In this document: positions 1-7,526 of the stretch, piece after piece | How positions within the stretch are numbered: position 1 is the stretch's first letter | Layout of the letters: each line of letters begins with the position of its first letter | NCBI GenBank assembly: GCA_027067135.1 | Contig: JAMOMJ010000301.1 | Span: forward strand, 1-33,724 | Direction: 5' to 3' | Length of the DNA stretch: 33,724 bases | Source of the DNA: Cyclobacteriaceae bacterium | GTDB taxonomy: Bacteria; Bacteroidota; Bacteroidia; Cytophagales; Cyclobacteriaceae | Translations under genes and position numbers: made by a program | Notes under the pieces: model-generated | Database searches by the model: none | What the model was told of the DNA's origin: nothing | The model's input: the letters and a program-made list of their open reading frames with translations, nothing else

Positions 1-1
1 A

Positions 2-499
2 GTAGTAGGTACTGTTATAATGTTAATGTCAACTTACTTATGGAAGTATAGGCCTTTTATATGGTTGTATAGAATTGATGATTTTTCAGGCAGATATCAA
101 GGGTTGCTAAAATCTCAATATCGAGATAGCTCCGGAAAGTTGCACTCAAAGGAACTTAAACATGTAAAGATTATTAGTCAGAATGGTAGCAGGATTATAG
201 TTTCTTCTTTTACTATTAAAGATGATGGAACCAAGTCCTCATTATCAGTAAGCAAAGGGATGTACGTGGAAAAAACGGAGGATGAACAACATTATCGATT
301 GATATATAATTATTTAAATGAAGGGAGTACTAATCAGGAGTTTGCACCGCATTATGGAACTGATATTGTCAAATTCATAAAAAATGGAAATAGAAAATCG
401 CTTTCGGGCAGGTATTATACAGAAAGAACTCCTTTTCAAACCAAAGGAGAGTTTATAGAATTAAAATGGGTCAACGATGACTTGAATCACGAATTTTAA
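2..499 (+). CDS. cap15: Cap15-type CBASS membrane effector, 5'-truncated by window edge
   Basis: Cap15 effectors sense the cyclic nucleotide of a CBASS system with a C-terminal beta-barrel and disrupt the inner membrane through N-terminal transmembrane helices. The reading frame is open to base 2 (…VVGTVIMLMSTYLWKY), so the ORF-track ATG at 20 is an internal methionine and the hydrophobic stretch is the end of the second membrane helix; the first helix lies outside the window. The rest matches what I know of the Cap15 barrel: RIDDFSGRYQGLLKSQY after the membrane segment, LIYNYLNEG and HYGT in the middle, and LSGRYYTERTPFQTKGEF near the end. The next gene, a CD-NTase, starts 10 nt downstream, which is the expected operon partner. 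Family assignment is from remembered motifs, not a search; the truncation is an artefact of the window, not evidence of a pseudogene. Confidence 0.85.
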   Translation, partial: VVGTVIMLMSTYLWKYRPFIWLYRIDDFSGRYQGLLKSQYRDSSGKLHSKELKHVKIISQNGSRIIVSSFTIKDDGTKSSLSVSKGMYVEKTEDEQHYRLIYNYLNEGSTNQEFAPHYGTDIVKFIKNGNRKSLSGRYYTERTPFQTKGEFIELKWVNDDLNHEF

Positions 500-509
500 A
501 ATTAGTTAG

Positions 510-1508
510 ATGGCAGTTTTACACAAGGAATTTATTAAATATAACAAAGAAATTAAGCTTACCTCAACTAGAGAAGAGAGCTTAAAAAAGAGTAGAAAAG
601 AATTACGTAGAAAAATTCGTAATTGGTTTAAGGATAACAAATCAAATGAATTGCAACCCAAGTTTAGAGGGCAAGGATCATTTGGTATGAATACAGTAAT
701 AAATCCTATTCCTACTTATGATGACGATGGGGAGAAGCTGCTTAAATATGATTTAGACGATGGAGTCTATTTTATTGAAAAAGATGATGAAGACAACAAG
801 AAATCCATTAATACTTGGCATGATTGGGTTTACGATTCTGTAGAAAACCATACGGGTAAAGATTCTATTAGAAAAACTACTTGTGTTAGGGTTGTGTTTG
901 CCGATGGACATCATATAGATTTACCGATTTATTATAAAGACGGAACCATTGAATTAGCTCATAAAACTAAAAGTTGGTTAGAAAGTGATCCCAAAGAATT
1001 TGTTGAATGGTTTAATGATTTCAACAACTCTCAGCTTAAACGAATTGTGAGGTACTTAAAGGCCTGGAAAAACTATAGGGAGGATAATAATAGCAATCTG
1101 AAACTACCCAGTGGTTTTGAGTTAACTATTTTAGCCGCTAACAATCATGTTAAAGACGATAATGACGATAAGGCTTTTAGAGAAACCATTAGAAATATAA
1201 ATACTGAGCTAAACAAAACCAATGGGTTTAAATGTTTAAGACCTACAACCCCCAAAGGAGAGGATGTTTTTGCTGCTTATTCTGATACTAGAAGAGATAA
1301 TTTTTTGAACACACTGTCTAGTTTATTAGGTGATTTGGATAGAGCAGATAATGAGAAAAACTTTAGAAAGGCTTCTGAATATTTAAGAAACAATCAATTT
1401 GGTGATCGCTTTCCTTTAGGAGAAGACAAGAAAGAAGAAGCTAGAAGTAATCAGCTAGCATCGTCTTTAGGTGCTGCAGCAATAATTCCAAAACCATATG
1501 GATATTAA
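510..1508 (+). CDS. CBASS CD-NTase (DncV-like cyclic oligonucleotide synthase)
   Basis: This is a cGAS/DncV-like nucleotidyltransferase that makes a cyclic di- or trinucleotide alarm signal on phage infection. The nucleotidyltransferase signature is intact: GQGSFGMNT (residues 54-62, the GS motif), the metal-binding pair in YDLDDGVYF (D81, D83) and the third acidic residue in HHIDLPIYY (D137). The length of 332 residues fits the family. The C-terminal half is helical, with RYLKAWKNYRED resembling the OAS1-C-like region. The protein ends PKPYGY, and the last 11 bases overlap the start of the E2 gene. In type II CBASS the CD-NTase C-terminus is conjugated to targets by the E2, so the penultimate glycine is notable. 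The nucleotide product and the CD-NTase clade cannot be read from sequence with confidence. Confidence 0.93.
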   Translation: MAVLHKEFIKYNKEIKLTSTREESLKKSRKELRRKIRNWFKDNKSNELQPKFRGQGSFGMNTVINPIPTYDDDGEKLLKYDLDDGVYFIEKDDEDNKKSINTWHDWVYDSVENHTGKDSIRKTTCVRVVFADGHHIDLPIYYKDGTIELAHKTKSWLESDPKEFVEWFNDFNNSQLKRIVRYLKAWKNYREDNNSNLKLPSGFELTILAANNHVKDDNDDKAFRETIRNINTELNKTNGFKCLRPTTPKGEDVFAAYSDTRRDNFLNTLSSLLGDLDRADNEKNFRKASEYLRNNQFGDRFPLGEDKKEEARSNQLASSLGAAAIIPKPYGY

Positions 1509-2133
1509 TGTAGAAATTGAAGATGTTTTATTAAATCACCCTTCGCTTAATTACGATACTGAAAAGAATCACTTAGAAGGTGAGTTGTTTATTTCTGATA
1601 ATGATTCTTATGAACTTATTATTGATTTGAATTCATACCCCAAGTCTTTTCCGATTGTTTATGAAACAGGAGAACGCATTCCTAAGAAAATGGATAGGCA
1701 TATTTATACTGATACTGGTTCTTGTTGTTTTACTACTAGAGCGAAAGCACAGATATTGTTAAGAACAAAAGTAAAAAGTCTACTGATTTTTATAAATAAT
1801 ATTGTTATCCCGTACTTACAAAACAATTCTTATTTTGAAATTAATAAGAAATACAAAACAGCAGAATATTCACATGGACCTTTGGGAGCTGTAGAAAGCT
1901 ATAGAGATATATTAGACCTAGAAATTGACATGCTTATTGCTCAATTGATATATAGAAGGGTTAAAGGAGAGAAATTATCTATCAGAGATGCTTGCTATTG
2001 CGGAAGTGGAATACCTCTAAAAAAGTGTAACAAGGGCAAGCACGATAAGTGCTATAGGGCGTTTAGAAAAATAGATAAAGAAATTTTAGAAGGAGATTTA
2101 TATACTGACTTTTCGAAACATTTGAATTTATAA
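1498..2133 (+). CDS. CBASS E2-like conjugating protein with C-terminal SEC-C zinc motif
   Basis: The protein resembles the E2-like component of 'short' type II CBASS, which attaches the CD-NTase C-terminus to acceptor molecules and primes the synthase. Residues 38-80 carry the E2-type core: YPKSFPIVYETG, then DRHIYTDTGSCCF. By analogy with the usual H-x-n-DGSLC-L pattern of bacterial E2s, C77 is the likely catalytic cysteine, with C76 next to it. No E1 gene is present downstream, fitting the short subtype. At residues 166-185 there is a SEC-C zinc motif (CYCGSGIPLKKC, then H182 and C185) found on many accessory proteins. The start at 1498 overlaps the CD-NTase stop by 11 nt, implying translational coupling. 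I infer the role from context and motif; the fold was not modelled. Confidence 0.85.
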   Translation: MDINVEIEDVLLNHPSLNYDTEKNHLEGELFISDNDSYELIIDLNSYPKSFPIVYETGERIPKKMDRHIYTDTGSCCFTTRAKAQILLRTKVKSLLIFINNIVIPYLQNNSYFEINKKYKTAEYSHGPLGAVESYRDILDLEIDMLIAQLIYRRVKGEKLSIRDACYCGSGIPLKKCNKGKHDKCYRAFRKIDKEILEGDLYTDFSKHLNL

Positions 2134-2184
2134 ATAAACCTATCCTACAATATAAAATTAGTCAAGTATTATTGTTGATAAATA

Positions 2185-2622
2185 ATGGATATACTAACTA
2201 AATACGCCCACCAATTTGTACAACTAGAATTACTAAAAGCCAAGTTGGAAGTTTTTCCAAACAAAAACGGGAGAGAAGAGGTTGATTTAATTGTAAGAAC
2301 AAGTACAGGAAAGCAATATGAGCTTTATTTTCAACCCATTGATTTAGAAAAGGAGAGGAGCGTTAAAATTCTTAAAGAAGAGTTAGGAGATCCCAAAGTT
2401 AACCTTTGGATTGCATTGGTGTTACTTATAAAGGATATGGAGCCTGTTTTGCATTTAATACCTTCTAAAGTACTCTCAGAGCCAGATAATTATATATTTT
2501 TTGATAATGAGCAAGGGGAGAGGTTTAAACACTTATCTAACTGGGAGATTAAGGTATTTGTCAAGGCTATTCCTGCATTGAGTAAGTATTCGTTTGCAAA
2601 TATGTTAACTCAATTAGTCTAA
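2185..2622 (+). CDS. Small protein of unknown function next to CBASS, possible nuclease-like fold
   Basis: I do not recognise this 145-residue protein with certainty. It has no signal peptide or membrane segment. The pattern EEVDLIVRTSTGKQYELYFQ (an acidic residue, a strand, a turn and a second strand ending in E-x-Y) is reminiscent of the core strands of restriction-endonuclease-like folds, but the expected (D/E)xK is not evident. The later part has a hydrophobic strand (LWIALVLLI), LIPSKVL, and NYIFFDNEQGERFKHLSNWEIKVF. It starts 51 nt after the E2 stop on the same strand, so it may be transcribed with the CBASS genes, or may be an independent cargo gene: a repeat end related to the downstream foldback starts about 10 nt after its stop. 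Function is not assigned. Confidence 0.6.
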   Translation: MDILTKYAHQFVQLELLKAKLEVFPNKNGREEVDLIVRTSTGKQYELYFQPIDLEKERSVKILKEELGDPKVNLWIALVLLIKDMEPVLHLIPSKVLSEPDNYIFFDNEQGERFKHLSNWEIKVFVKAIPALSKYSFANMLTQLV

Positions 2623-2642
2623 TCTAAATGCTATATTCTTAC

Positions 2643-2656
2643 ATTATGTTAAATAG
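2643..2656 (+). repeat. Left copy of 14-bp direct repeat ATTATGTTAAATAG
   Basis: ATTATGTTAAATAG here is identical to bases 3593-3606. The preceding bases (CTATATTCTTAC) also resemble those before the right copy (CTATAATTAAT), so this looks like a remnant of the same repeat's right end, placed just after the stop of the small gene at 2185-2622. Together the copies bracket about 940 bp without a credible gene. Confidence 0.6.
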
Positions 2657-3440
2657 AAACACCAAACCTAGCCACCTCGGTGCGGTGGCAGGGCAAATAG
2701 CGAGGTGAGCGTAGGCCAAATGCGTTGGCAGCATTATTTTGTCTAGATTTTTTGCCCCGAAACATATCGGGGAGCCTAGCGGCCTTGCTCTACCGAAGCG
2801 GCTACGCGAAGACGATGCTTGAGCGGCCTAAGTGAACACGTATTAAGGCAAGTTAATAATGTGAACCATACTATTTTTACGATTGAACAGATTCCTGCCT
2901 GCGCAGGAATGACGGTTAGTTTGGAGGGATTGCCACGTCTCAATCAGCAAAACGGCTGGATTGTTCCCTGCCTAGCCGGCAGGCAGGCTCGCAATGAGGT
3001 ATAGAGTGAGAATGACTGCTAGAACAAAGCGATGGCGGCAAGTGGCCCCGACTTAAGACCTGTATATTCGATATTAGCAATATTGATTTTAATATATCCA
3101 TAGGTTCAATTGTAAAGCGATTGTAATCGGGGTCTCTTGGCTTGCGTTGGGTAATTGCGCCTTAGCGCAACAGCGTGTTGGCAAAAAACTATTAATAGCT
3201 GCTTGGTTAGGGCATGGCAGAGCGAAGGATTCGTGCGCTAAAAGGCCGATCGCTTGCGCCCAAGCTGTTTAATAAAAGTAAAGTTGAAATATATGATGGG
3301 CTACAGCGATGGCGCAGCGGCTATTTAATATAACGGCTAATTATAGAAGCAAAAGACTGAACTGAGGATTTTCTTTGGATGATCAGATGGAGTAGATTTT
3401 CCTACGGTAGTATTTAGGCGAAGCCCGAAGCGCAGCGGAG
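2657..3440. other. Gene-free stretch of GC-richer palindromic repeat debris
   Basis: No credible gene lies here; the 61-residue ORF at 2819-3004 is made of repeat sequence. The stretch is visibly richer in G and C than its surroundings and contains many short palindromes: CCCCGA/TCGGGG around 2757-2772, ATTCCTGC/GCAGGAAT (2891-2898 with 2903-2910), CCTGCC/GGCAGG (2967-2972 with 2978-2983), and TTGCGC/GCGCAA (3155-3160 with 3165-3170). The phrases GCGCAGGAATGACGG and CTCGCAATGAGG resemble interspersed repeats that recur in many bacterial intergenic regions. No tRNA, CRISPR array or transposase could be seen. Confidence 0.6.
2891..2910. repeat. Interspersed palindromic repeat (ATTCCTGC…GCAGGAAT)
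   Basis: The 8-bp perfect arms ATTCCTGC and GCAGGAAT surround a 4-base loop, and the sequence runs on into GACGG. This is the common CCTGCGCAGG-type intergenic palindrome. A second related palindrome, CCTGCC-TAGCC-GGCAGG, lies at 2967-2983. The pair probably marks one composite repeat unit. Confidence 0.55.
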
Positions 3441-3599
3441 ACATAATATACATTATAGCAACAAAAGGGTTTGTGTGTGGCCGTAATTTGCTTTACATAA
3501 TATCAGCCGATATGAGTCTAAAGACGTCATATCTGATATTATGCAAAATAGCGAGCTATTACGCAAATTACTACTTTTGTTCTATAATTAATATTATGT
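3441..3599. repeat. 159-nt imperfect foldback (attC-like secondary structure)
   Basis: The two halves pair in order from outside in: ACATAATATACATTATAG plus AACAAAAG (3441-3467) with CTTTTGTTCTATAATTA and ATATTATGT (3574-3599); GTAATTTGC (3483-3491) with GCAAATTAC (3563-3571); CATAATATCAG (3496-3506) with CTGATATTATG (3533-3543); GATATGA (3509-3515) with TCATATC (3527-3533); GTC with GAC around a TAAA loop (3519-3522). Unpaired asymmetric stretches separate the stems. A second left arm lies upstream at 3321-3355 (CTATTTAA, TAATTATAG and CAAAAG), which can pair with the same right end. The shape resembles integron attC sites, but box consensus is only partial. Confidence 0.75.
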
Positions 3600-3606
3600 T
3601 AAATAG
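3593..3606 (+). repeat. Right copy of 14-bp direct repeat ATTATGTTAAATAG
   Basis: This is an exact match to 2643-2656. It forms the right end of the foldback element and contains GTTAAAT, which fits the GTTRRRY form of an integron attC right box. Confidence 0.6.
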
Positions 3607-3615
3607 CTTGTTTAA

Positions 3616-3651
3616 TAAAATAGGTGAACCTTAAGTCCACCTATCCTATTT
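3616..3651. terminator. Bidirectional hairpin terminator after the gyrA-TPR unit
   Basis: ATAGGTG (3620-3626) pairs with CACCTAT (3638-3644), and the flanking A and T runs extend the stem (AAAATAGGTG and TATTTT). On the minus strand the hairpin follows the TPR gene stop by about 14 nt and runs into TTTTATT. It could also stop transcripts entering from the left. Confidence 0.65.
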
Positions 3652-3664
3652 TAATATTCTCTGT

Positions 3665-4825
3665 TTAGTCTTCATCTGAAACGTACCCTAAGGCTTTACG
3701 CTTCTCATATATTTCAGTGGCTTTATTGCCATTTTTCATTTTAGCATATACCGCTTGAAGGTTTTGAAGTCCCAGCTCATCATTTTCATCCAATGACAAA
3801 ACCCTTTCTAATAAAGGAATAGCATTATTATATTCTGCAAATGATTCTTTTTCAGCTGCATCAATATTTTTATTATACTCCTTAATAGACATCTCATTTA
3901 CTTTATGCATTACTGCATCTCCTTTACTAATGTATAGTACAGATAAATTAATTAAGGCATTCCTGCTATCTGGCTCCAGTTCTAACGCTTTTTTATAATA
4001 CACTTCTGCATTCTCTAAATCTTTTGTCATATCATAAAGCATAGCCAAATTACCTACAAGCAGTGCATTTCCAGGGTCTTGCTCAATCGCCACCTTCAGG
4101 CCTTCAATTGCCTCATCCATTTTGTTCATTTTTATAAGGATATCTACTTCTTGACGTTGAAAATTTAGTTCCTCAGGAAATTTCTTTTGGCCTAATCGTA
4201 CGTACTTAAGTGCATTTTCAGGATCTTCTTTCTGATTTAAATAAATAAACACAACACTGCTCAGTACACTTTGAGAATACTTATCCATCTCAATAAGTTT
4301 CTCATAATTCATTAAAGCATCGTCATACTTTTCTATTTCCTGTGCCATCATTGCACCGTATAAATAGCCAGTAGTATCTGTTGGATTAATTATAGATACA
4401 TCCATAAAATGATCATAAGCTGCAGCATAATCTCCACTATTATAGTTTTCTACCCCTTTATTAAGAGCACGGCCGTATAATTGATCGTAAGCTAACTGAG
4501 CCAAACCGTCATAAGTAGCTCCTTCTTTCTCTAATTCACGTGTTTTTAAGTAACTCTCAGCAGCCAATTTTAGCGCATCTGGGTATTTACTTCTTAAAGC
4601 CTCATCTTCTGATTGCGATATTTGATCATAAATTTGAGCTCTGGTGTACCAGGTTTTAGGTTTTTCCATTGTTTTTTCAAACGTAATGGCAGGCTCAATC
4701 ATTTCAGCTGCTTCTGCTAATTCCCCTTTAGTAAGTAGTGCATTTGCTTTTGTTACGTTTTTACCTTGACCAAAAGCAGTCATTACTGCCCCTAAAAAAA
4801 TGGTCAACATCATTATCTTTTTCAT
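3665..4825 (-). CDS. Secreted tetratricopeptide-repeat protein
   Basis: The protein has an N-terminal signal peptide (MKKIMMLTIFLGAVMTAFGQ) followed by a long chain of TPR-like helical pairs, for example AAYDHFMDVSIINPTDTTGYLYGAMMAQ, ALKYVRLGQKKFPEE and NAEVYYKKALELEPDSRNALINLSVLY. It is therefore a periplasmic or surface scaffold for protein contacts, with no enzymatic motif visible. I chose the start at 4825 because it begins the signal peptide; the ORF-track extension to 4897 runs into the end of gyrA. Only 4 nt separate it from the gyrA stop, so it is very likely co-transcribed with gyrA. The strong hairpin downstream ends the unit. The specific partner is unknown. Confidence 0.88.
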   Translation of the reverse strand: MKKIMMLTIFLGAVMTAFGQGKNVTKANALLTKGELAEAAEMIEPAITFEKTMEKPKTWYTRAQIYDQISQSEDEALRSKYPDALKLAAESYLKTRELEKEGATYDGLAQLAYDQLYGRALNKGVENYNSGDYAAAYDHFMDVSIINPTDTTGYLYGAMMAQEIEKYDDALMNYEKLIEMDKYSQSVLSSVVFIYLNQKEDPENALKYVRLGQKKFPEELNFQRQEVDILIKMNKMDEAIEGLKVAIEQDPGNALLVGNLAMLYDMTKDLENAEVYYKKALELEPDSRNALINLSVLYISKGDAVMHKVNEMSIKEYNKNIDAAEKESFAEYNNAIPLLERVLSLDENDELGLQNLQAVYAKMKNGNKATEIYEKRKALGYVSDED

Positions 4826-4829
4826 CTTA

Positions 4830-7379
4830 TTATTCGTTTGTATTTGTTGATTCTTCATTTGTATTATTTTCATCAGTTGGGTTTTCCAGAGCTTCAATAT
4901 CTTCTTCTAACCCTTCTATAAGTTCAATTTTTGCAATGGATGAAATTTCATCTTTTTCGTTTAGTCGAATTAGCTTCACTCCTTGTGTTGCTCTGCCCAT
5001 TACTCGTAAATTTTCAACTTCCATTCTAATGGTAATACCACTCTTATTTATTATCATAAGTTGGTCAGTATCAACTACTTCTTTTATCGCAACTAAAGTA
5101 CCTGTTTTATCGGTAACATTCATTGCTTTTACTCCCTTGCCCCCACGTTTGGTAATGCGGTACTCTCCTACTTCGGATCGTTTTCCATAACCTTTTTCCG
5201 ATACCACAAGCAGTGTAGCATCTTCTCTGGCTACACATACCATGCCAATTAGCTTATGCTCGTCTTTATCTATACGCATAGCACGTACACCCGTAGCTGT
5301 TCTTCCCATTGACCTAACATCAGATTCGTGGAAATGTATTGCCAAGCCTTTAGTACTTGCAATAATGATATGATTATTACCGTTTGTTAGATTTACATCT
5401 AATAAATGATCGCCTTCTGCAATGTTAATTGCGTTAATTCCGTTTGTTCTTGGCCGTGAATAGGCCTCTAAACTTGTTTTCTTAATGGTACCATTTTCGG
5501 TACACATTACGATAAAGTTATTATTGATGTAATCTTCATCAACTAAGCTCTTCACTGCAATTACAGCCTTCACTTTATCACCCGACTCAATATTAATTAA
5601 GTTCTGAATAGCTCTGCCCTTGGTAGCTTTACCACCTTCAGGAATTTGCCATACTTTTTTCCAGAACACTTTACCAGATTCTGTAAAAATGAGTAAATAG
5701 TTATGATTGGTAGCTACAAATAGATGTTCTGTAAAGTCATCATCTTTTGTTGTAGCCCCTTTAGAGCCAACTCCACCTCTACCTTGCGTACGATACTCTT
5801 TAAGTGCAGTTCGTTTAATATACCCCTCGTGAGAGATGGTTAATACCATTTCTTCATCAGGTATCATATCCTCGGCCGTCATGTCATCCGCAGCATGCTC
5901 AATCACAGATCTTCTGTCATCACCATAGCGCTCTTTAATATCGGCTAGCTCTTCTTTAATAATACCCATTCGAATAGATTCGTTCCCCAAAATCTCGTTT
6001 AAACGAGCAATTAGTACTTGAATTTCATCGTATTCTTTCTGAATTTTTTCACGTTCCAGACCTGTAAGTCTCTGTAAACGCATTTCCAAGATGGCCTTGG
6101 CTTGAATTTCACTCAAATCAAACTTCTTTATCAAGCCATCTTTGGCAATTTCAGGATCTCTTGAACCCCGGATTAACGCAATAACCTCATCTAAATGATC
6201 TAATGCAATTAAATACCCTTGAAGTATATGAGCTCTTTTCTCAGCCTCTTTTAGTTCGTATTTAGTTCTTCTAATAACCACCTCATGTCGGTGATCCACA
6301 TAGTGCCGAATCATATCTTTTAGATTCAGCATTTCTGGTCGGCCTTTAACCAGTGCAATATTATTTACACTAAACGAAGATTGTAATTGCGTATATTTAT
6401 AAAGATTATTAAGAACAATATTTGGAATTGCATCCTTTTTTAAGTCATAAACAACCCTCATTCCGTTCCTATCCGATTCATCTCTAATATCTGAGATGCC
6501 CTCAATTTTTTTCTCATTGATAAGACCTGCGGTCTTTTCAATCATAGAGGCTTTGTTTACTTGGTAAGGAATTTCTGAGATAATGATTTGCTCTTTTCCT
6601 GTTTTGGTTACATCGAAATGCGCCTTAGCTCTTAGCACAATTCGCCCCCTACCCGTTTCAAAAGCGGATCTTACTCCTGTGTAGCCATAAATAGTAGCTC
6701 CAGTAGGGAAATCTGGGGCAATAATATGCTCCATTAACCCTTCTACAGTAATCTCATTATCATCAATAAATGCAGTAATACCGTCCACAACCTCTGAAAG
6801 GTTATGTGGCGGCATATTAGTAGCCATACCTACAGCAATACCCGATGCTCCATTTAACAGTAAGTTTGGTAACTTACCAGGCATAACAGTTGGTTCTTTT
6901 AGTGAATCATCAAAGTTAAGTTGAAAATCAACCGTGTCTTTATTAATATCGGTTACAAGCTCATCTGCAATTCGTTTTAAACGTGCTTCTGTATAACGCA
7001 TTGCTGCGGGTGAGTCGCCATCAACGGAACCAAAGTTTCCTTGTCCATCTACCAATGGATATCGTAACGACCAAGATTGAGCCATACGTACCATAGTATC
7101 GTAAACCGATGAATCGCCATGTGGGTGATACTTACCAAGCACCTCTCCTACAATTCTTGCCGATTTTTTATGAGCCTTGCTATAGGTAACACCCAGGTCG
7201 AGCATACCAAAAAGCACCCTACGGTGCACTGGCTTTAAGCCATCACGAACGTCTGGTAGTGCCCTAGAAACAATAACTGACATCGAATAATCGATGTATG
7301 CAGCCTTCATTTCTTCTTCAATATTTATTGGAATAATGGTCTCAGAGCCAAATTGCTCTTCATTCTCGTCCTCTGCCAT
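4830..7379 (-). CDS. gyrA: DNA gyrase subunit A
   Basis: GyrA is the DNA-cutting subunit of the A2B2 gyrase that introduces negative supercoils. The N-terminal breakage-reunion domain is unmistakable: [35 protein letters not shown], and the catalytic tyrosine Y129 in [10 protein letters not shown]. The quinolone-resistance region reads [19 protein letters not shown] with S90 and D94, corresponding to E. coli S83 and D87, so no classic resistance substitution is present. The C-terminal domain has six-bladed-type repeats, with a GyrA-box-like RGGKG in [15 protein letters not shown], supporting gyrase rather than topoisomerase IV. The tail is acidic and Asn/Thr-rich. The length of 849 residues is normal. 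gyrB is not in this window. A promoter lies just upstream. Confidence 0.97.
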   Translation of the reverse strand: MAEDENEEQFGSETIIPINIEEEMKAAYIDYSMSVIVSRALPDVRDGLKPVHRRVLFGMLDLGVTYSKAHKKSARIVGEVLGKYHPHGDSSVYDTMVRMAQSWSLRYPLVDGQGNFGSVDGDSPAAMRYTEARLKRIADELVTDINKDTVDFQLNFDDSLKEPTVMPGKLPNLLLNGASGIAVGMATNMPPHNLSEVVDGITAFIDDNEITVEGLMEHIIAPDFPTGATIYGYTGVRSAFETGRGRIVLRAKAHFDVTKTGKEQIIISEIPYQVNKASMIEKTAGLINEKKIEGISDIRDESDRNGMRVVYDLKKDAIPNIVLNNLYKYTQLQSSFSVNNIALVKGRPEMLNLKDMIRHYVDHRHEVVIRRTKYELKEAEKRAHILQGYLIALDHLDEVIALIRGSRDPEIAKDGLIKKFDLSEIQAKAILEMRLQRLTGLEREKIQKEYDEIQVLIARLNEILGNESIRMGIIKEELADIKERYGDDRRSVIEHAADDMTAEDMIPDEEMVLTISHEGYIKRTALKEYRTQGRGGVGSKGATTKDDDFTEHLFVATNHNYLLIFTESGKVFWKKVWQIPEGGKATKGRAIQNLINIESGDKVKAVIAVKSLVDEDYINNNFIVMCTENGTIKKTSLEAYSRPRTNGINAINIAEGDHLLDVNLTNGNNHIIIASTKGLAIHFHESDVRSMGRTATGVRAMRIDKDEHKLIGMVCVAREDATLLVVSEKGYGKRSEVGEYRITKRGGKGVKAMNVTDKTGTLVAIKEVVDTDQLMIINKSGITIRMEVENLRVMGRATQGVKLIRLNEKDEISSIAKIELIEGLEEDIEALENPTDENNTNEESTNTNE

Positions 7380-7412
7380 TTATAGAGTTATAGGTTGTAA
7401 AAAATTCAGTTC

Positions 7413-7445
7413 CAAAAATACAATTAATTATGGGTTTTTAGGCAA
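7413..7445 (-). promoter_or_regulatory. Putative Bacteroidota-type promoter of gyrA
   Basis: On the minus strand the -7 box TATTTTTG (complement of 7413-7420) matches TAnnTTTG exactly, and TTG (complement of 7443-7445) lies 22 nt upstream as a -33 element. This would give a short leader of about 30 nt before the gyrA ATG. Confidence 0.55.
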
Positions 7446-7513
7446 CTAAATGAGTGATAAAATAAGGTTTACATGTGCTATTCGTTCTTAAAAGGAGAAT
7501 AGATTAAGTATTA

Positions 7514-7525
7514 CACTAGCTAGTG
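7514..7525. repeat. 12-bp perfect palindrome just downstream of the OMP gene stop
   Basis: CACTAGCTAGTG is self-complementary and sits 1 nt past the minus-strand stop codon. It has no T run on that strand, so its role as a terminator is doubtful. Confidence 0.35.
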
Positions 7526-7526
7526 G

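Noticed and set aside
1-2622. Idea that the defence locus is an entirely new system
   Set aside because: The effector, synthase and E2 parts fit known CBASS families; only the SEC-C tail, the C-terminal tail and the extra small gene are open questions.
2819-3004. 61-residue ORF in the repeat-rich gap
   Set aside because: It is composed of palindromic repeat sequence, has no recognisable domain and no start context; it is a chance ORF.
4826-4897. Upstream extension of the TPR gene start
   Set aside because: The extension overlaps the gyrA 3' end and puts 24 polar residues before a textbook signal peptide.
4738-5190. 150-residue plus-strand ORF over the TPR/gyrA junction
   Set aside because: Shadow of gyrA; serine/phenylalanine-rich composition typical of an antisense frame.
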